Part shown: positions 1 to 10,583 of the stretch, one piece after another | Layout: each line of letters opens with the position of its first letter | Numbering within the stretch: the stretch's first letter is position 1 | NCBI GenBank assembly: GCA_903927605.1 | Contig: CAIYNT010000251.1 | Span: 1 to 52,456 of the forward strand | DNA from: an uncultured Holophagaceae bacterium | Lineage (GTDB): Bacteria > Acidobacteriota > Holophagae > Holophagales > Holophagaceae | DNA length: 52,456 bases | Reading direction: 5' to 3' | Translations under genes and position numbers: made by a program | The notes under the pieces: model-generated | Database searches by the model: none | Seen by the model: only the letters and a program-made list of their open reading frames with translations | What the model was told of the DNA's origin: nothing

Positions 1-3000
1 CTCTTGCCGGCCATGGCGAACTTGGCGCCGGCACCCATGGGCGTGGCCTTGGAGGCCTGGCCGCCGGTGTTGGAGTAGACCTCGGTATCGAGCACCAGCA
101 CGTTCACGTTGCGGCCGGAGGCGAGCACGTGATCCAGACCGCCGTAGCCGATGTCATAGGCCCAGCCATCACCACCCACGATCCAGACGCTCTTGTCGAC
201 GAGGTAGTCGGCCAGGTCCAGGAGCATCTTCGCCTCGGGTTCGGTGAGCGCGGCCAGCTTCTGCTTGAGAACCACCACCCGCTCACGCTGGGCCTTGATG
301 CCGGCTTCCGTGGTCTGGTCGGCGGTGGCGATGCCGGCGATGAGTTCGTCGCCGAGCTTCGCAGAGAGGCGGTGCATCAGCTCCAGGGCGAACTCCTGGT
401 GCTTGTCCACCGAGAGGCGCATGCCCAGGCCGAACTCCGCGTTGTCCTCGAAGAGGCTGTTGGCCCAGGCGGGACCGCGGCCGTCCTTGTTGGTGGTGTA
501 CGGGGTAGTGGGCAGGTTGCCGCCGTAGATGCTGGAGCAACCCGTGGCATTGGCGATGAGGGTGCGATCCCCGAAGAGCTGGGTGAGCAGCTTGATGTAG
601 GGCGTCTCGCCGCAGCCGGAGCACGCACCGCTGTACTCGAACAGGGGCTCCAGGAACTGGGTGCCCTTCACGTCCAGCTTCACCGTGGTCCGGTCGGCTT
701 CGGGGAGGTCCAGGAAGAAGCTGTAGTTGGCGGCTTCGGCCTCGCGCAGCGGAGCCTGGGCCACCATGTCGATGGCCTTGTGCTTGGGGTTGCTCTTGTC
801 CTTGGCGGGGCAGACCTCGACGCAGAGGGTGCAGCCCGTGCAGTCCTCGGGGGCCACCTGGAGGGTGTACTTCTGGCCCTTGTATTCGGCGCCTTTGTAG
901 TCCACAGCCTTGAAGGTGCCCGGTGCGCCGGTGAGGTGGACAGGCTCGTAGACTTTGGCGCGGATGGCGGCATGGGGGCAGACCAGCACGCACTTGTTGC
1001 ACTGGATGCAGATGCCGCTGTCCCACTCGGGGATCTCCAGGGCAATGTTACGCTTCTCCCACTTGGTGGTGCCCGTGGGCCAGGTGCCGTCGATGGGGAA
1101 GGCGCTGACGGGGAGCAGGTCGCCCTTGCCCTCCATCATCACGGCCGTGACGCGCTGGACGAAGTCTGGGGCCTCAACGGAGACTGTGGGCGGCCGCATG
1201 CGGGTGGAGCTGACGGTAGCGGGGACCTTCACTTCGTGGAGGTGGGCCAGGGTCTCGTCCACGGCCTGGTAGTTCTGCTGTACCACCGCCTCGCCCTTCT
1301 TGCCATAGGTCTTGTAGATGGCCTTCTTGATCTGGGCGATGGCCTCTTCCCGGGGCAGCACGCCGGAGATGGCGAAGAAGCAGGTCTGCATGATGGTGTT
1401 GATGCGGACGCCCATGCCTGTGTTCTTGGCGACTTCATAGGCGTCGATCACGAAGAACTTGAGCTGCTTCTCGACGATGGCTTCCTGCACTTCCCTCGGC
1501 AACGTCTCCCACACGGTTTCAGAGGAGTGGGGCGTGTTCAGCAGGAAGGTGGCGCCGGGGCCCGCGGCCTCGAGCATTTCGTACTTGTCGAGGAAGCTGG
1601 TCTGGTGGCAGGCGATGAAGTTGGCCTTGGTCACCAGGTAGGCGCTCTTGATGGGGCGGGGGCCGAAACGGAGGTGGCTGATGGTGATGGCGCCGGACTT
1701 CTTGGAGTCGTAGACGAAGTAGCCCTGGCCGTAGTTGGGAGTTTCCTCCGCGATGATCTTGATGGAGTTCTTGTTGGCGCCCACGGTGCCATCGGCGCCC
1801 AGACCATAGAAGAGGGCGCGGGTCACGTCTGCGGGTTCCACATCGAAGCTGGCGTCGTAGGACAGCGAGGTGTGGCTGACGTCGTCCATGATGCCGACGG
1901 TGAAGTGGTTCTTTGGGGTGTCCTTGGCCAGGTTGTCGTAGACGGCCTTGACCATGGCGGGGGTGAATTCCTTGGAGGACAGGCCGTAGCGTCCGCCGAC
2001 AACGACGGGGTCGAGCTTGGTATGGCCTTCCTCCCGGCCCTCGCGCAGGGCGGCGATCACGTCCAGGTGCATGGGCTCCGCGGGGGAGCCAGGCTCCTTG
2101 CAGCGGTCCAGGACTGCCAGCTTCTTCACGGAGGCGGGCAGGGCGCGCACGAACTCTTCGATGGCGAAGGGCCTGAACAGGCGGACCTTCAGGACGCCGA
2201 CCTTCTCGCCCTGCTTCATGGCCCACTCGACGTACTCGTGGGTGGTGTCGCAGCCGGAACCCATGATCACGACGACCCGCTCGGCCTCGGGGTGGCCGTA
2301 ATAGTCATAGAGCCGGTACTGGCGGCCGGTCAGGGCGGCGAAGCGGTCCATCTCCTGTTGCACGATGGCCGGGAAGGCCTCATAGAAGGGATTGCAGGCC
2401 TCCCGGGCCTGGAAGAAGGAGTCGGGGTTCTGCGCGGTGCCGCGGATGACGGGCGCATCCGGCGTCAAGGCCATCTTGCGGAACCGCGCCACCAGCTCGT
2501 CGGGCACCATGTGGCGCAGATCCTCGTCGTTGAGGATCTCGATCTTGGCGACTTCGTGGCTGGTGCGGAAGCCGTCAAAGAAATGGAGGATCGGCACCCG
2601 GCTGCGGAGGGTGGCGGCGTGGCAGATGGCGGCGAAGTCGTGGGCCTGCTGGACGCTCTCCGAGGACAGCATGGCGAAGCCGGTCATGCGGCAGGACATC
2701 ACGTCCGAGTGGTCGCCGAAGATGCTGAGGGCGTGGGTGGCCAGGGTGCGGGCGCTGACGTGCATGCAGAAGGGCGTCAACTCGCCGGCGATCTTGTACA
2801 TGTTTGGAATCATCAGGAGCAGACCCTGGGACGCTGTGAAGGTCGTCGTGAGGCTGCCGGCCTGGAGCGCGCCGTGGACGGCGCCGGCGGCGCCGCCCTC
2901 GGACTGCATCTCGATCACCGAGGGGATCGTCTTCCAGACGTTGGTCTTGCCCTGAGAGCTCCACTCATCTGCCCATTCGCCCATGTTCGAGGAGGGCGTG

Positions 3001-3092
3001 ATGGGATAAATGGCGATCACTTCGCTAAGCCGATGGGCGACCGAGGCGGTAGCCTCATTCCCGTCGAGAGTTTTTATCACTCGCTGGCTCAT
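1..3092 (-). CDS. nifJ: Pyruvate:ferredoxin (flavodoxin) oxidoreductase, 3'-truncated by window edge
   Basis: This enzyme oxidises pyruvate and CoA to acetyl-CoA and CO2 and passes electrons to ferredoxin or flavodoxin in the cytoplasm. About 1030 residues are visible of the roughly 1170-1200 usual for the single-chain form, so the C-terminus lies outside the window. The N-terminal domain I motif YPITPSS is at residues 29-35. Two ferredoxin-type clusters follow: CIQCNKC with CP at residues 695-705 and CTGCTLC with CP at 751-761. A TPP-domain stretch ATGCSSIYGGN surrounds Cys852. The ATG is preceded by AAGGAG at good spacing. It lies 116 bp downstream of the fused ferredoxin:NADP oxidoreductase on the same strand, which suggests that ferredoxin reduced here is used by that neighbour. 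The long open frame on the opposite strand is a codon-usage shadow. Confidence 0.95.
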   Translation of the reverse strand, partial: MSQRVIKTLDGNEATASVAHRLSEVIAIYPITPSSNMGEWADEWSSQGKTNVWKTIPSVIEMQSEGGAAGAVHGALQAGSLTTTFTASQGLLLMIPNMYKIAGELTPFCMHVSARTLATHALSIFGDHSDVMSCRMTGFAMLSSESVQQAHDFAAICHAATLRSRVPILHFFDGFRTSHEVAKIEILNDEDLRHMVPDELVARFRKMALTPDAPVIRGTAQNPDSFFQAREACNPFYEAFPAIVQQEMDRFAALTGRQYRLYDYYGHPEAERVVVIMGSGCDTTHEYVEWAMKQGEKVGVLKVRLFRPFAIEEFVRALPASVKKLAVLDRCKEPGSPAEPMHLDVIAALREGREEGHTKLDPVVVGGRYGLSSKEFTPAMVKAVYDNLAKDTPKNHFTVGIMDDVSHTSLSYDASFDVEPADVTRALFYGLGADGTVGANKNSIKIIAEETPNYGQGYFVYDSKKSGAITISHLRFGPRPIKSAYLVTKANFIACHQTSFLDKYEMLEAAGPGATFLLNTPHSSETVWETLPREVQEAIVEKQLKFFVIDAYEVAKNTGMGVRINTIMQTCFFAISGVLPREEAIAQIKKAIYKTYGKKGEAVVQQNYQAVDETLAHLHEVKVPATVSSTRMRPPTVSVEAPDFVQRVTAVMMEGKGDLLPVSAFPIDGTWPTGTTKWEKRNIALEIPEWDSGICIQCNKCVLVCPHAAIRAKVYEPVHLTGAPGTFKAVDYKGAEYKGQKYTLQVAPEDCTGCTLCVEVCPAKDKSNPKHKAIDMVAQAPLREAEAANYSFFLDLPEADRTTVKLDVKGTQFLEPLFEYSGACSGCGETPYIKLLTQLFGDRTLIANATGCSSIYGGNLPTTPYTTNKDGRGPAWANSLFEDNAEFGLGMRLSVDKHQEFALELMHRLSAKLGDELIAGIATADQTTEAGIKAQRERVVVLKQKLAALTEPEAKMLLDLADYLVDKSVWIVGGDGWAYDIGYGGLDHVLASGRNVNVLVLDTEVYSNTGGQASKATPMGAGAKFAMAGK

Positions 3093-3187
3093 GGTTCACT
3101 CCTTCCGGAGGCCCCAGGGACCTATCCGGCGATGGGTATCAGGACGGAAATCACACCAGGAATATCATACATGATGGTTCGGTCAGA

Positions 3188-3197
3188 TTGATCACAA
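3188..3197. promoter_or_regulatory. Possible regulator site upstream of nifJ
   Basis: The decamer TTGATCACAA lies about 95 bp upstream of the nifJ start. The same decamer, on the opposite strand, lies upstream of the neighbouring hemerythrin-Nfn gene at 6067-6076. In both cases GGTC follows two or three bases later on the same strand as TTGATCACAA. The core TGATCA is palindromic. A shared site for an FNR/CRP-type or other redox regulator is inference from two copies only. Confidence 0.3.
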
Positions 3198-3208
3198 AGG
3201 TCAGGTGG

Positions 3209-5992
3209 TCAGACCGCGGTTTGAGCCTCGCCCATGAGCTGTTTGTGGATGGCGCCCGCGGCCCGACGGCCCTGGCCCATGGCCAGGATGACGGTGGCTC
3301 CACCGGTGATGACATCGCCCCCGGCATAGACGCCCGGGACAGAGGTTTCGCCGGTTTCTTCATCCACCACCACGACGCCACCCTTGAGGGTCCTCAGGCC
3401 CTTCTCGGTCATCGCGATCAGCGGGTTCACATCAAAGCCCAACGCAACCACCAGGGTTTCGCAGGGGATCATGATCCGCTCGTCGGTCATCTTGGGGCTG
3501 CGGCGGCCATCCGGGCCGGGCTCACCCAGTTCCATGACGGCGCACTCGGCGTGGGTCATCCAGCCCTTGTCGTTGCCATGAAGCTGCACGGGCGTTGTGA
3601 GGAACTTGAACTCGACGCCTTCTTCGTGCGCGTGCTCCAGTTCCTCCTTGCGGGCGGTGGACTCCTTGATGGTGCGGCGGTAGACGATGGTCACGTGCTC
3701 GGCGCCCATGCGGCGGGCCGCGCGGGCGGCGTCCATAGCGGTGTTGCCCGCGCCCACGATGATGACGTTCTTCCCGATCGTCACGGGGGTGCCGTATTCA
3801 GGGAAGAGGTCCGCGCGCATGAGGTTGATGCGGGTGAGGAACTCGTTGGCGGTGTAGACGCCCTTGTACTCCTCGCCGGGGATGCCCATCATCTTGGGCA
3901 GGCCTGCGCCGGTGCCCATGAAGATGGCATCGTTCTCCTTGCGGAGATCCTCCAGGGTCATGCTGCGGCCCACCAGGGTGTTCATGACGAATTTCACGCC
4001 GATGCGGCGGAGGGTGTCCACTTCCTGATCCACGATCTTGTTGGGCAGGCGGAATTCGGGAATGCCGTAGAGCATCACGCCACCCGGCTTGTGGAGGGCA
4101 TCGTAGACCGTAACCTGATGGCCCTTTTTGATGAGCTCACCGGCGACCGTGAGGCCCGCAGGACCAGCGCCGACGACAGCGACCTTCTTGCCAGTGGGGG
4201 GCTGGACGGGGGGAAGTTCCTGAGAACCCAACATCGAATCGGCGGCGAAGCGTTCCAGGCGGCCGATGGAGACGGGGTCACCCTTGATGCCCACCACGCA
4301 CTTGATCTCGCACTGTTTCTCCTGTGGACAGACCCGGCCGCAGACCGAACCCAGCGAGGAGCTCTCCTTGATGACCCGAGCGGCGCCCTGGGGATCGTCC
4401 TGCACAATTTTCAGAAGGAAGGCTGGGATATCAATGCTCACCGGGCAGCCGTCGATGCAGGCCGGGTGCTTGCACATGATGCAGCGGGCGGCCTCCAGCT
4501 TGGCCTGTTCGGGAGAGAGGCCCAGGCTCACTTCATCGAAGTTGCAGACCCGCAGCTCCGGCGGCTGGCAGGCCATCTCCTGGCGGGGAATCTTCATCTT
4601 CTGGCTGGGCTTGATGGCGCCCAGGTCCATGGTCTTCCAATCCACCAGATCCGTGACGGGGGCGTTCAGGTACCGGGAATAGTCCACCGGGCCCGTGGCC
4701 GCCACGCGGCCGATCTTGCACTCGGAGGGGTCGCTGCAGACGTCCTTCTCCTCCGCTTTATACCAATCCTGGCGATTGCGGAGCATGTTGAAGTCCACCT
4801 TGTGGCCATCGAAATCGGGGCCGTCAAAACAGGCGAACTTGACCTCGCCACCCACACTGACTCGGCAGCCGCCGCACATGCCCGTGCCATCCACCATCAG
4901 GGCGTTGAGGCTCACGAGGGTGAAGATGCCATGGGGTTTCGTGAGGTCGGAGACGGCGCGCATCATGGGCAGGGGGCCCACGGCCACGACCTGGGCGACC
5001 GGTTCGCGGGCGATGATGTCCTTCAGGGCATCGGTGACCAGGCCCTTGCGGCCCAGAGTGCCGTCATCGGTGGTGACGATCAGTTCCGCGGAGGCCGCAC
5101 TCAATTCATCAGCCAGCAGGACGCGCTCCTTGCTACGGCCACCCAGGATGGTGATGACCCGGCGGCCCTTGGCGTGGAGTTCCTCGGCCGCGGGCAGGAT
5201 GGCGGCGGAGCCATAGCCCCCGGCCATCAGCACGATGGTGCCTTCTTCCACCAGCTCGGTCGGCGTGCCCATGGGTCCGGCCACGGCGAACAGGCGGTCG
5301 CCCGCGCTGAGCTTGCCCATGGCCTGGGTCGTGGCACCCACCTCCTGCATGATGAAGTGGATGTAGCCCTTCCGGGCGTCGCCACCGGCCAGCGTGAGGG
5401 GGATGCGCTCACTCTCGGGGAAGGGGGCCACCATGAAGAACTGGCCGGGCTTGCGACCTCGCGCCACCTGGGGTGCCTGCACGATGAAGGACCAGGTCTC
5501 GGGAGCGATGAGCTTCTTCTCCAGGATCAGGTAGCCGTCCTGGGTCTCCTCATCGGACCAGTACAGCGACTTGCCCTTGAGGAGGGGGAGCATCAGGCGT
5601 TCCTCGGCTTCGATGTGCTCGCGGGTCAGGTCCACCAGCCGCTGGCCCAGCAGGGTGATCGAGCGGGGCGCGCGCACCTGGCCTTCGCTGATCTCGGTGA
5701 GCAGTTGCAGGGTCAGATCCCACATCTGGCGATGGTCATCCTGGAGGCGCTGGTAGAGGGTTTCCGCGCCCAGTTCATCGAGCAAGGGGAACAGTTCGCG
5801 CTCCTCTGCCTCGTTGTGAGGGCGCAACACCTCGTAGATCCATTTCGCACCGCGATCCACCTCCTGCCAATCCGCAGCCGCGAGGGCATCGGCCATGCGG
5901 GTCAACCGGGTTTGGGCCTCTTCGTGGGTGGCGTGCCAGTTGGGAGTGGGCAGGTTCTCAGAGCTGATCAGCTGTGGGGCCGGGTTGGACAT
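3209..5992 (-). CDS. Fused hemerythrin-like domain + NADH-dependent ferredoxin:NADP oxidoreductase (NfnA-NfnB)
   Basis: This 927-residue protein joins three parts. Residues 1-140 look like a hemerythrin/HHE helical bundle with His20 and His23, His59-x3-Glu63, His87 and His126-x3-Glu130 as candidate di-iron ligands. Residues 145-430 resemble NfnA/PyrK: an FAD- and NAD-binding FNR-like fold ending in a 2Fe-2S site with Cys373, Cys376, Cys388 and possibly Asp368. Residues 470-927 resemble NfnB/GltD: cysteine clusters (Cys504, 507, 512, 516 and 551, 555, 561, 565), a dinucleotide motif GAGPAG at 608-613 and a second GAGNTA at 747-752. Nfn couples NADH and reduced ferredoxin to NADP+ reduction by electron bifurcation. 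The subunits are normally separate. GGAGG precedes the ATG at 6 bp. The domain assignments are strong; the role of the hemerythrin part (O2, NO or iron sensing or scavenging) is inference. Confidence 0.9.
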   Translation of the reverse strand: MSNPAPQLISSENLPTPNWHATHEEAQTRLTRMADALAAADWQEVDRGAKWIYEVLRPHNEAEERELFPLLDELGAETLYQRLQDDHRQMWDLTLQLLTEISEGQVRAPRSITLLGQRLVDLTREHIEAEERLMLPLLKGKSLYWSDEETQDGYLILEKKLIAPETWSFIVQAPQVARGRKPGQFFMVAPFPESERIPLTLAGGDARKGYIHFIMQEVGATTQAMGKLSAGDRLFAVAGPMGTPTELVEEGTIVLMAGGYGSAAILPAAEELHAKGRRVITILGGRSKERVLLADELSAASAELIVTTDDGTLGRKGLVTDALKDIIAREPVAQVVAVGPLPMMRAVSDLTKPHGIFTLVSLNALMVDGTGMCGGCRVSVGGEVKFACFDGPDFDGHKVDFNMLRNRQDWYKAEEKDVCSDPSECKIGRVAATGPVDYSRYLNAPVTDLVDWKTMDLGAIKPSQKMKIPRQEMACQPPELRVCNFDEVSLGLSPEQAKLEAARCIMCKHPACIDGCPVSIDIPAFLLKIVQDDPQGAARVIKESSSLGSVCGRVCPQEKQCEIKCVVGIKGDPVSIGRLERFAADSMLGSQELPPVQPPTGKKVAVVGAGPAGLTVAGELIKKGHQVTVYDALHKPGGVMLYGIPEFRLPNKIVDQEVDTLRRIGVKFVMNTLVGRSMTLEDLRKENDAIFMGTGAGLPKMMGIPGEEYKGVYTANEFLTRINLMRADLFPEYGTPVTIGKNVIIVGAGNTAMDAARAARRMGAEHVTIVYRRTIKESTARKEELEHAHEEGVEFKFLTTPVQLHGNDKGWMTHAECAVMELGEPGPDGRRSPKMTDERIMIPCETLVVALGFDVNPLIAMTEKGLRTLKGGVVVVDEETGETSVPGVYAGGDVITGGATVILAMGQGRRAAGAIHKQLMGEAQTAV

Positions 5993-6066
5993 GAATGCCT
6001 CCAGATCCGATCAGTCTGAGTGGTTCGCGCCTTGATTTCTCTGTCTAAAGATCCAAATGAGACCAG

Positions 6067-6076
6067 TTGTGATCAA
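6067..6076. promoter_or_regulatory. Second copy of the TTGATCACAA-type site, upstream of the hemerythrin-Nfn gene
   Basis: On the plus strand this reads TTGTGATCAA, the exact reverse complement of the decamer before nifJ. It sits about 75 bp upstream of the start of the fused oxidoreductase, within the 141-bp gap after the histidine kinase gene. The gap must hold the promoter of the fused gene unless it is co-transcribed with the kinase. Confidence 0.3.
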
Positions 6077-6133
6077 GGGCACAGAACGCTGTCGTCGCAA
6101 GGACTTAGCGGATGATTTTATATGTCTTAATGC

Positions 6134-8765
<2,632 letters not shown>

Positions 8766-8767
<2 letters not shown>

Positions 8768-9293
8768 GTTAGCGATCTTTAAGCTTTTGCGGCGGGTGCC
8801 CGGTGATTATCAGTGCGGTAGGGTGGAGGCTGCCGGAGGCTGCGCCTTGGATCTGCTCGACGATTTCCTGCCCTATGCCCAGGGTTGCCTCAAACACCCG
8901 TCGGAACGGGCCCGTCTGGTGGCCATCCTCACCCAATGGACGGCCCAGTGGCGGGGCAAGCACCGGGTCTTCGACTACTCCCGCAGCCACCACGGGGCCT
9001 TCTTCCACTTCAATCAGTTCATGGACGGGAAGTGGGTCCAGGCCTTCACTTTCGTGGCCACCAAGCGCGAAGGTGTATGCATGCGGGGTCCTGAGCCGGA
9101 TCGCACGCGCAAATCCCACAAGTTCCGCCACAACCCCCTGAACGCCGCGCCCCTGGATGCTCTCTTTGAGGCCTGGTCCCAGCATCCCGAGGCCCGGCCC
9201 GCCGGACATGCAGTGGAGTTCTTCCTGGAAGAGACCCCGGACGAGGTCTGGGCGGCCTGCCTGACCGAAGCCCTGGTCCACTTAGGTGCCTGA
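8766..9293 (+). CDS. Hypothetical protein, divergent from the CHASE kinase
   Basis: This is a 175-residue soluble protein of no family I recognise. It has good GC-rich codon use, aromatic-rich central segments (FFHFNQFMDG, QAFTFVAT) and no signal peptide or membrane segment. An in-frame ATG at 8742 would add eight residues. Its ATG overlaps the first ATG of the divergent kinase by two bases, so the two genes can hardly both use these starts with separate leaders. An opposite-strand open frame covers nearly the same interval but has less protein-like composition. Confidence 0.6.
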
Positions 9294-9338
9294 GCCCTTG
9301 CGAATTCGGTCCACTTCAGGCAAGGTGTCAGGACTGCC

Positions 9339-9407
9339 ATGTTGATCTCCCGCCGCTTTTTCGCCTTTAGCTTTCGCACCTTGGGTGCGAGGGCCGGCGG
9401 CATCTAG
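9339..9407 (+). CDS. Phenylalanine leader peptide (pheL-like) for pheA attenuation
   Basis: This 22-codon open frame begins ATG after AGGA and ends TAG. Codons 7-12 read Phe-Phe-Ala-Phe-Ser-Phe, giving four Phe codons in six. It sits 70 bp before the chorismate mutase-prephenate dehydratase gene. Immediately after the last Phe codon comes a perfect 6-bp hairpin, CGCACC at 9375-9380 with GGTGCG at 9384-9389, and a terminator follows the stop. Such an arrangement is the classical design for ribosome-mediated attenuation: stalling at Phe codons masks the first arm and frees the second. E. coli pheL has the same logic but a different sequence. It is too short to be recognised by length-based gene finders. 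Confidence 0.85.
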   Translation: MLISRRFFAFSFRTLGARAGGI

Positions 9408-9455
9408 ATCCAGACCGCTTCCGCCATCGCCCCCGAGACCTTACGGCTCGGGGGC
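9375..9455 (+). promoter_or_regulatory. Phe attenuator: pause hairpin, antiterminator and terminator
   Basis: Three mutually exclusive pairings can be drawn. The pause hairpin pairs 9375-9380 with 9384-9389. An antiterminator can pair GGCGG at 9396-9400 with CCGCC at 9421-9425, extended by GGG with CCC of the terminator's left arm. The terminator pairs GCCCCCGAG at 9429-9437 with CTCGGGGGC at 9447-9455. A ribosome stalled at the last Phe codon would cover the first pause arm, favouring the antiterminator. Confidence 0.75.
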
Positions 9456-9463
9456 TACTTCTT
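9429..9463 (+). terminator. Intrinsic terminator of the phe attenuator
   Basis: A perfect 9-bp GC-rich stem (9429-9437 with 9447-9455) has a 9-base loop and is followed by the T-rich run TACTTCTT. It lies between the leader peptide and the pheA ribosome site AGGAG. Confidence 0.75.
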
Positions 9464-9476
9464 ATCAGGAGCACCC

Positions 9477-10583
9477 ATGACCCAGCCCGACGCCAAGACC
9501 CTCGCCAGCCTCCGCCAGACCATCGATGCCGTGGACGATGAGGTGCTGGCCCTGCTCAACCGTAGGGCGGAGCTCGCCGCGGAGGTGGGGCGCCTGAAAT
9601 CGGAAGCCTCGCCGGAGGCCCTCTTCCACGTCCCGAAGCGCGAGCGGGAAGTCCTCGCCCGACTGGAGGCGGAGAATGGTGGGCCCTTCCCGGATGCGGC
9701 TGTACGCACAATCTTCCAGGAGATCATGAGTGCCTGTCTCAGCCTGGAGAAGCCACTGCGGGTGGCCTTCCTCGGTCCTGAAGGCACCTTCACGCACCTG
9801 GCGGCCCGCCACCAGTTCGGCGGCTCCAGCCAGGCCCTGCCCCAGGGCACCATCCAGGCCGTCTTCCAGGCCGTGGAGCGGGCCCGGGCCGACTACGGCG
9901 TGGTGCCCGTGGAGAACGCCACGGAAGGGGCCGTGGACTCCACGCTGGACGCCTTCCTCGACAGCCCCCTGCGCATCTGCGCCGAGATCCTGCTGCCCGT
10001 GGATCAGGCGCTGCTCCTCCGCCCGGGCCTCGACCTCGATGGCGTGCGGCGGGTCTACTCCCATCCCCAGGCCCTAGGGCAGTGTCGCCGCTGGCTGGAG
10101 GCGCACCTTCCCCAGGCGGACCGCATCGAGGCGCCCTCCACCTCCGAGGCCGCGCGGCTCGCGCGGGAGGATGGCGAAGGCGCCGCCGTGGCTTCGGAAA
10201 TGGCCGCGGAGCTGTTCGGCCTCCGGGTCGCCGAGACGAAGATCCAGGATCTGGCGGCCAACGCCACCCGCTTCCTGGTCCTGGGACCCAGATCCGCCGA
10301 GCCCACCGGCCGCGACCGCACGACCCTGGTGGCCATGGCCCAGGATGGTCCCGGCGCCCTGCTGCGGCTGCTGGAACCCCTGGCCCGGCGGGGCCTGAAC
10401 CTGAGCCGCATCCAGAGCCGCCCCACCCGGCGGAAGCTCTGGGAGTACGCCTTCTTTCTCGATGTGGAAGGCCACAGCGAAGATCCCCTCATGGCCGAGG
10501 CCCTGGTCGAACTCCAGAGCGCCTGCGCTTCGCTGAAGCTGCTGGGCAGCTACCCGCAAGCGGTGATGGAGGTCCTGCGATGA
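9477..10583 (+). CDS. pheA: Bifunctional chorismate mutase / prephenate dehydratase
   Basis: The 368-residue P-protein converts chorismate to prephenate and then phenylpyruvate, the committed steps to phenylalanine. Residues 7-90 form an AroQ-type chorismate mutase domain. Residues 94-270 form the prephenate dehydratase domain, with GPEGTFT at 100-106 and the catalytic TRF triplet at 264-266. Residues 283-360 form an ACT domain for Phe feedback; its SRIQSRP segment has Gln where many family members have Glu in ESRP. AGGAG lies 6 bp before the ATG. Its stop overlaps the start of the DAHP synthase gene (ATGA), so both lie behind the Phe attenuator. Confidence 0.97.
   Translation: MTQPDAKTLASLRQTIDAVDDEVLALLNRRAELAAEVGRLKSEASPEALFHVPKREREVLARLEAENGGPFPDAAVRTIFQEIMSACLSLEKPLRVAFLGPEGTFTHLAARHQFGGSSQALPQGTIQAVFQAVERARADYGVVPVENATEGAVDSTLDAFLDSPLRICAEILLPVDQALLLRPGLDLDGVRRVYSHPQALGQCRRWLEAHLPQADRIEAPSTSEAARLAREDGEGAAVASEMAAELFGLRVAETKIQDLAANATRFLVLGPRSAEPTGRDRTTLVAMAQDGPGALLRLLEPLARRGLNLSRIQSRPTRRKLWEYAFFLDVEGHSEDPLMAEALVELQSACASLKLLGSYPQAVMEVLR

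Noticed and set aside
129..3191. 1020-residue plus-strand open frame over nifJ
   Set aside because: It is an antisense shadow: composition is Gly/Val/His/Asp-rich without recognisable domains, and the minus strand encodes a clear PFOR.
3188..6019. 943-residue plus-strand open frame over the hemerythrin-Nfn gene
   Set aside because: It is complementary to a gene with strong motifs and has no domain of its own.
10082..10579. Upstream extension of the DAHP synthase frame into pheA
   Set aside because: It is out of frame with pheA and Arg/Pro/Gly-rich; the coupled ATG at 10580 gives a normal family length.
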